The notes under the pieces were generated by a model, which worked only from the letters and a program-made list of their open reading frames with translations, made no database searches and was not told the DNA's origin. From Castellaniella sp041677825 (GTDB taxonomy: Bacteria; Pseudomonadota; Gammaproteobacteria; Burkholderiales; Burkholderiaceae_B), in NCBI RefSeq assembly GCF_041677825.1, contig NZ_JBAYPG010000006.1, forward strand, positions 53,315 through 117,314: a stretch of 64,000 nt of DNA. Reading direction: 5' to 3'. Shown here in pieces: positions 60,261 through 64,000 of the stretch (its first letter is position 1; each line of letters begins with the position of its first letter). The translations under genes were made by a program, and so were the position numbers.

Positions 60261-62111
60261 ATGCCGCGCCTTGCCGAACAGGCCTGTATCGAAACGCCAC
60301 CGCCCCGCGGGCATGCGCCCGGATCGGTGGCCGGCATGATTCTGGCCGGTTTCGACCGCCACTATGCCCTGTTCCGCTACAGTGCCCAGCGGGCCAAGTC
60401 CCTGTTCGAGTCGGCCCAATGGCAGGGCATACAGCAATTGGCCCGGGAACGGATCGAGTATTACGACACCCGGGTGCGCGAATGCGCGGCCGCATTGTCG
60501 CAAGCCCTGCGCGATACGGCGCCGGCCCAGGCCAGCCCAGGCAAGGCGCTCAGTGCCGAGCAGATCGAATTCTGGCAGGCCGTCAAGTCCGCATACATCG
60601 GTCTGCTGGCAGGGCACGACCAGCCTGAATGCGCCGAAACCTTCTTCAATTCGGTCTCCTGCCGCATCCTGCATCGCAGCTATTTCAACAACGCCTTCCT
60701 CTTCGTGCGCCCCGCAGTGGCCACCGACTACATCGGCGGATCGCCCGCGGCCTACCGCAGCTATTACCCACTGACCACGCGGCTCCAGGAGGCGCTGGTA
60801 CAGTTGTTTGCCGCCTATGGCCTGGCCACGCCCTGGGCGGACCTGCCGGCGGACGTGCGCCGTCTGGCCCGCATGGGCATACGGCACCTGCGCCGGAATC
60901 TGCCGCGCGGGCGCGGGCGCCGGCTGTCGGCCGACTGTCAGATCCAGGTCCTGGACAAGCTGTTTTTTCGCAACAAGGGAGCGTATGTGCTCGGCCGCCT
61001 GGTCAACCAGGGAGGCATCCATCCTTTTGCCGTGGCCCTGCTGCAGAATCCGGCCGGTCAGGTGCAGATCGACGCTCTGCTGATCGGCAGCGACGAGCTC
61101 AGCACCCTGTTCAGCTTCACACGCGCGTATTTTCTGGTCGACATGCAGGCCCCGGCCGCCTGTGTGGATTTTCTGTCAACCCTGTTTCCGCGCAAGCCAC
61201 GGGCCGAGATCTATACCGCCATCGGTCTGCAGAAGCAGGGCAAGACCCTGTTCTACCGCGATTTTCTGCACCACCTGTCGCACTCGCACGACCACTTCGA
61301 CTATGCCCCGGGCATCGAAGGCCTGGTGATGACCGTCTTCACCCTGCCCTCGTATCCCTACGTCTTCAAGATGATCCGCGACCGCATTGCCAAGGATGGC
61401 ATGGATGCCGCAACCGTGCAGCGCAAGTACCAGATGGTCAAGCGCCACGATCGGGTCGGCCGCATGGCCGACACCTGGGAGTATTCCTCGGTGGCGCTGC
61501 CACGCGCCCGCTTCTCAGCGCGCCTGCTCGATGGCCTGCGACGCGAGGTACCCGCACAGATGGAAGAACTGGGCGATCAGGTCATTCTGCACCACGTCTA
61601 CATCGAACGGCGCATGACACCGCTCAACCTGTTCCTGATGCAGGCCAACGACGAGGTGCTCGATGCCGCCATCCAGCAATACGGCCAGGCGATCCGCGAA
61701 CTGGCGGCGGCGAATATCTTCCCGGGTGACATGCTGTACAAGAACTTCGGCGTCACGCGTCTGGGCCGGGTGGTCTTCTACGACTACGACGAAATCGAAC
61801 GCATGACGGACATGAATTTCCGCCAGATCCCCCCAGCCCCCAACGAAGAGGCCGAACTGGCCAGCGAACCCTGGTATCCCGTCGGCCGGCACGATGTGTT
61901 CCCCGAGGAATTCAGCCGCTTCCTGCTGGGCAATGCCCGTGTGCGAGCCGCCTTCCTGCGGCACCACGCCGAGCTTTTGGGTGCACAATGGTGGCAAGAG
62001 TGCCGTGCCCGGGTGGCACTGGGGCGCCTGGAAGACATTTTCCCCTACCCCGGGGCACGCCGCCTTCACATCACACACGCCCGGCCTGCTGCGGCAGCGG
62101 GCAATCCGTAA
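60261..62111 (+). CDS. aceK: Isocitrate dehydrogenase kinase/phosphatase
   Basis: Bifunctional enzyme that phosphorylates and dephosphorylates isocitrate dehydrogenase, sending carbon to the glyoxylate bypass. 616 residues (E. coli about 578). Visible landmarks are the ATP-binding domain's LPSYPYVFKMIRDRIAKDGM, VFYDYDEIERMTDMNFR (DYDE catalytic/regulatory part) and the basic VQRKYQMVKRHDRVGRMADTWEYS. It sits 6 bp after liuA; expression from the liu promoter would link acetyl-CoA formation to the isocitrate branch point. Confidence 0.95.
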   Translation: MPRLAEQACIETPPPRGHAPGSVAGMILAGFDRHYALFRYSAQRAKSLFESAQWQGIQQLARERIEYYDTRVRECAAALSQALRDTAPAQASPGKALSAEQIEFWQAVKSAYIGLLAGHDQPECAETFFNSVSCRILHRSYFNNAFLFVRPAVATDYIGGSPAAYRSYYPLTTRLQEALVQLFAAYGLATPWADLPADVRRLARMGIRHLRRNLPRGRGRRLSADCQIQVLDKLFFRNKGAYVLGRLVNQGGIHPFAVALLQNPAGQVQIDALLIGSDELSTLFSFTRAYFLVDMQAPAACVDFLSTLFPRKPRAEIYTAIGLQKQGKTLFYRDFLHHLSHSHDHFDYAPGIEGLVMTVFTLPSYPYVFKMIRDRIAKDGMDAATVQRKYQMVKRHDRVGRMADTWEYSSVALPRARFSARLLDGLRREVPAQMEELGDQVILHHVYIERRMTPLNLFLMQANDEVLDAAIQQYGQAIRELAAANIFPGDMLYKNFGVTRLGRVVFYDYDEIERMTDMNFRQIPPAPNEEAELASEPWYPVGRHDVFPEEFSRFLLGNARVRAAFLRHHAELLGAQWWQECRARVALGRLEDIFPYPGARRLHITHARPAAAAGNP

Positions 62112-62128
62112 TATTCCAGGAGTACATC

Positions 62129-63310
62129 ATGAGTGATTCCATCGTCATCGTATCGGCCGCCCGCACCCCCATGGGGGGCATGATGGGCAGTCTCTCGGGC
62201 CTCTCGGCCCATGAACTGGGCGCCACCGCCATCAAGGCCGCCGTCGAGCGCGCCGGCATCCCCGGCGAAGCAGTCAGCGAAGTCATCATGGGCAACGTCC
62301 TGCAGGCCGGCCAGGGTCAGGCACCGGCACGCCAGGCTGCCCTGGGGGCGGGCCTGCCCATCAGCGTCCCCTGCAGTACCCTGCACAAGGTCTGCGGTTC
62401 GGGCCTCAAGGCGGTCATGCTGGCCCACGACCTGATCAAGGCCGGCTCGGCCGAGGTGGTCGTGGCCGGTGGCCAGGAAAGCATGAGCAATGCCCCCTAC
62501 CTGCTGCTGCGCGGCCGGCAGGGTTACCGCTACGGGCACTCCACCGTCTACGATCACATGGCCCTGGATGGCCTCGAAGACGCCTACCAGCGCGGGACGG
62601 CCATGGGGGTCTTCGCTGAAGACTGTGCCGCAAAGTACCACTTCACCCGTGAGCAGCAGGACGCGTTCTCGCTCGAATCCCTGCGCCGAGCCCGCCAGGC
62701 CTCGGAAGATGGCAGCTTCGCCTGGGAAATCACCCCGGTCACCATCCAGGGCCGCAAGGGTGATACGGTTGTCGAGCGCGACGAAGCCCCCTTCACCGCC
62801 AAGCCCGAAAAAATCCCCAGCCTCAAGCCCGCCTTCAAGAAGGACGGCACCGTCACGGCGGCCAATGCCTCATCCATCTCGGACGGTGCCGCAGCCCTGG
62901 TCGTCATGAGCAGCAGCCGCGCCGAAGCGCTTGGCGCCACCCCGCTCGCGCGCATCGTGGCGCATACGCAATTCTCGCAAGAGCCTGCATGGTTCACCAC
63001 AGCCCCGGTGGGCGCCATCCGCAAGCTGTTCGAAAAAACCGGCTGGTCTGCCGAAGACGTCGATCTGTACGAAATCAACGAAGCCTTTGCCGTCGTCACC
63101 ATGGCGGCCATGGCGGATCTGGATCTCCCCCATGATCGCGTCAACGTGCATGGCGGCGCCACAGCCCTGGGTCACCCCATCGGGGCCTCGGGCGCGCGTC
63201 TGCTCACCACCCTCATCGGCGCCCTGCGCAAGACCGGTGGCCAGCGCGGCATTGCCTCTCTGTGCATCGGCGGGGGCGAAGCGGTGGCTCTGGCCATCGA
63301 AATGCTCTGA
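62129..63310 (+). CDS. atoB: Acetyl-CoA acetyltransferase (thiolase)
   Basis: 393 residues from ATG 62129, with AGGAG upstream. Catalytic Cys89 (KVCGSG), His349 (GHPIGASGAR) and Cys379 (SLCIGGGEA) form the thiolase triad. In this operon it probably cleaves acetoacetyl-CoA (leucine end product) to acetyl-CoA, the degradative direction; the same enzymes also condense acetyl-CoA for polyhydroxybutyrate. The symbol is by class, not a strict orthology claim. Confidence 0.93.
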   Translation: MSDSIVIVSAARTPMGGMMGSLSGLSAHELGATAIKAAVERAGIPGEAVSEVIMGNVLQAGQGQAPARQAALGAGLPISVPCSTLHKVCGSGLKAVMLAHDLIKAGSAEVVVAGGQESMSNAPYLLLRGRQGYRYGHSTVYDHMALDGLEDAYQRGTAMGVFAEDCAAKYHFTREQQDAFSLESLRRARQASEDGSFAWEITPVTIQGRKGDTVVERDEAPFTAKPEKIPSLKPAFKKDGTVTAANASSISDGAAALVVMSSSRAEALGATPLARIVAHTQFSQEPAWFTTAPVGAIRKLFEKTGWSAEDVDLYEINEAFAVVTMAAMADLDLPHDRVNVHGGATALGHPIGASGARLLTTLIGALRKTGGQRGIASLCIGGGEAVALAIEML

Positions 63311-63325
63311 TCCACAGGACACGCC

Positions 63326-64000
63326 ATGCCGGTCATTGAATCCCGTATCCAGACCCGTTCACCCGAGTTTCAGGACAACGCGCGTGCGATGCGCGCCCTG
63401 GTGGCCGACCTGCAGCAGCAACTGGCCCGTACGGCCAGGGGCGGCAGCGACGCCGCCCGCGAGCGCCATCTGGCCCGCGGAAAACTGCTGCCGCGCGAGC
63501 GGGTCGAACGTCTGCTCGACGTCGGCACGCCGTTTCTCGAGCTTTCGCCACTGGCGGCCCACGATGTCTATGACAATGCATCGCCCGGCGCGGGGCTCAT
63601 CACCGGCATCGGCCGTGTCAGCGGCACCGAGTGCGTCATCGTGTGCAATGATGCCACGGTCAAGGGGGGCACGTATTTTCCGCTCACCGTCAAGAAGCAC
63701 CTGCGCGCCCAGGAGATCGCCCGGCAGAATCACCTGCCCTGCCTGTACCTGGTGGATTCGGGCGGCGCCAACCTGCCCAACCAGGACGAAGTCTTCCCGG
63801 ATCGGGATCATTTCGGGCGGATCTTCTTCAATCAGGCCGTGATGTCCTCGATGGGGATTGCCCAGCTGGCGGCCGTCATGGGCTCCTGCACGGCCGGTGG
63901 CGCCTACGTGCCGGCCATGAGCGACGAGGCGATCATCGTACGCAACCAGGGCACCATCTTTCTTGGCGGCCCGCCATTGGTCAAGGCGGCCACGGGCGAA
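63326..64000 (+). CDS. liuB: 3-methylcrotonyl-CoA carboxylase, carboxyltransferase (beta) subunit, partial
   Basis: Carboxyltransferase subunit of the biotin enzyme for leucine catabolism. 225 codons are visible; the right edge cuts the gene at about 40% of the usual 535 residues. The start MPVIESRIQTRSPEFQDN matches the family; GKLLPRERVERLLD and LYLVDSGGANLPNQDEVFPDRDHFGRIFFN (in parts) are characteristic of the methylcrotonyl rather than propionyl enzyme. Downstream of thiolase by 15 bp. Confidence 0.93.
   Translation, partial: MPVIESRIQTRSPEFQDNARAMRALVADLQQQLARTARGGSDAARERHLARGKLLPRERVERLLDVGTPFLELSPLAAHDVYDNASPGAGLITGIGRVSGTECVIVCNDATVKGGTYFPLTVKKHLRAQEIARQNHLPCLYLVDSGGANLPNQDEVFPDRDHFGRIFFNQAVMSSMGIAQLAAVMGSCTAGGAYVPAMSDEAIIVRNQGTIFLGGPPLVKAATGE

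Overview
The window is a 64 kb piece of a GC-rich proteobacterial chromosome. Gene content and order point to Betaproteobacteria, order Burkholderiales, probably an Alcaligenaceae-like organism. This is inference from the family mix: metXW, a leucine-catabolic cluster carrying aceK, the long form of LeuA, DUF1840 and the DUF2868/DUF3482 pair. I see no insertion sequence, prophage, CRISPR array or rRNA. Nearly all of it is dense, ordinary housekeeping sequence, and the unusual signals lie in short non-coding stretches and a few accessory genes.

Layout. 1-2142 (minus): two permeases of a polar amino-acid ABC transporter, the second cut by the window edge. 2301-5004 (plus): ftsE-ftsX-mutY, overlapping by a few bases. 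5056-10694 (minus): the rod-shape operon mreB-mreC-mreD-mrdA-rodA. 10768-14061 (plus): gatC-gatA-gatB. 14154-15706: divergent pyrE and exonuclease III. 15817-16824: a bile-acid-symporter-like permease. 16951-20112 (minus): metX-metW-ampG-like permease behind a SAM-II riboswitch. 20338-22183: a stand-alone LuxR-type HTH protein whose 3' end overlaps gshA. 22202-22276: tRNA-Arg(CCG). 22461-23378: a two-haem cytochrome c. 23595-23822: a small protein with a strong promoter and a perfect downstream terminator. 23903-30505 (minus): rep helicase, priA, hemE and an odd response-regulator/Fis protein; an AT-rich gap between hemE and priA has two consensus DnaA boxes. 30648-34092 (minus): a ClC channel/antiporter and a CPA1 Na+/H+ antiporter whose tail is a 17-copy, 12-bp tandem repeat. 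34186-37656 (plus): a TAXI-type TRAP transporter with DUF1850. 37711-40555: DUF2868 membrane protein plus DUF3482 GTPase. 41114-44944: a 1276-residue Rhs protein ending in a DUF2235 lipase domain. 44986-48040: argS, SPOR protein, dsbA. 48127-50050 (minus): leuA with a leucine leader peptide and attenuator. 50155-54365 (minus): rhlE-type helicase, prfC and two unknown genes. 54558-56128: lemA and a TPM-domain protein. 56279-58573 (minus): metC-like lyase and an MBL hydrolase. 58663-64000 (plus): a MerR-type regulator, isovaleryl-CoA dehydrogenase, aceK, thiolase and methylcrotonyl-CoA carboxylase beta (cut by the edge).

How the genes work together. Cell-shape and division genes (mre/mrd/rodA, ftsEX) dominate the left. 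Sulfur amino-acid synthesis appears under SAM feedback, with metC elsewhere. Leucine is handled at both ends: leuA appears attenuated by leucine supply, while the MerR-led cluster degrades leucine to acetyl-CoA and acetoacetate; aceK in the same operon would tie acetyl-CoA formation to the isocitrate branch point.

The most noteworthy signals are the leuA attenuator, the SAM-II element on metX, the repeat tail on the antiporter, the secreted Rhs-lipase fusion without a visible immunity gene, the DUF2868/DUF3482 pair, and the DnaA-box region beside hemE/priA. All positions were read by eye; no alignment or folding program was run.
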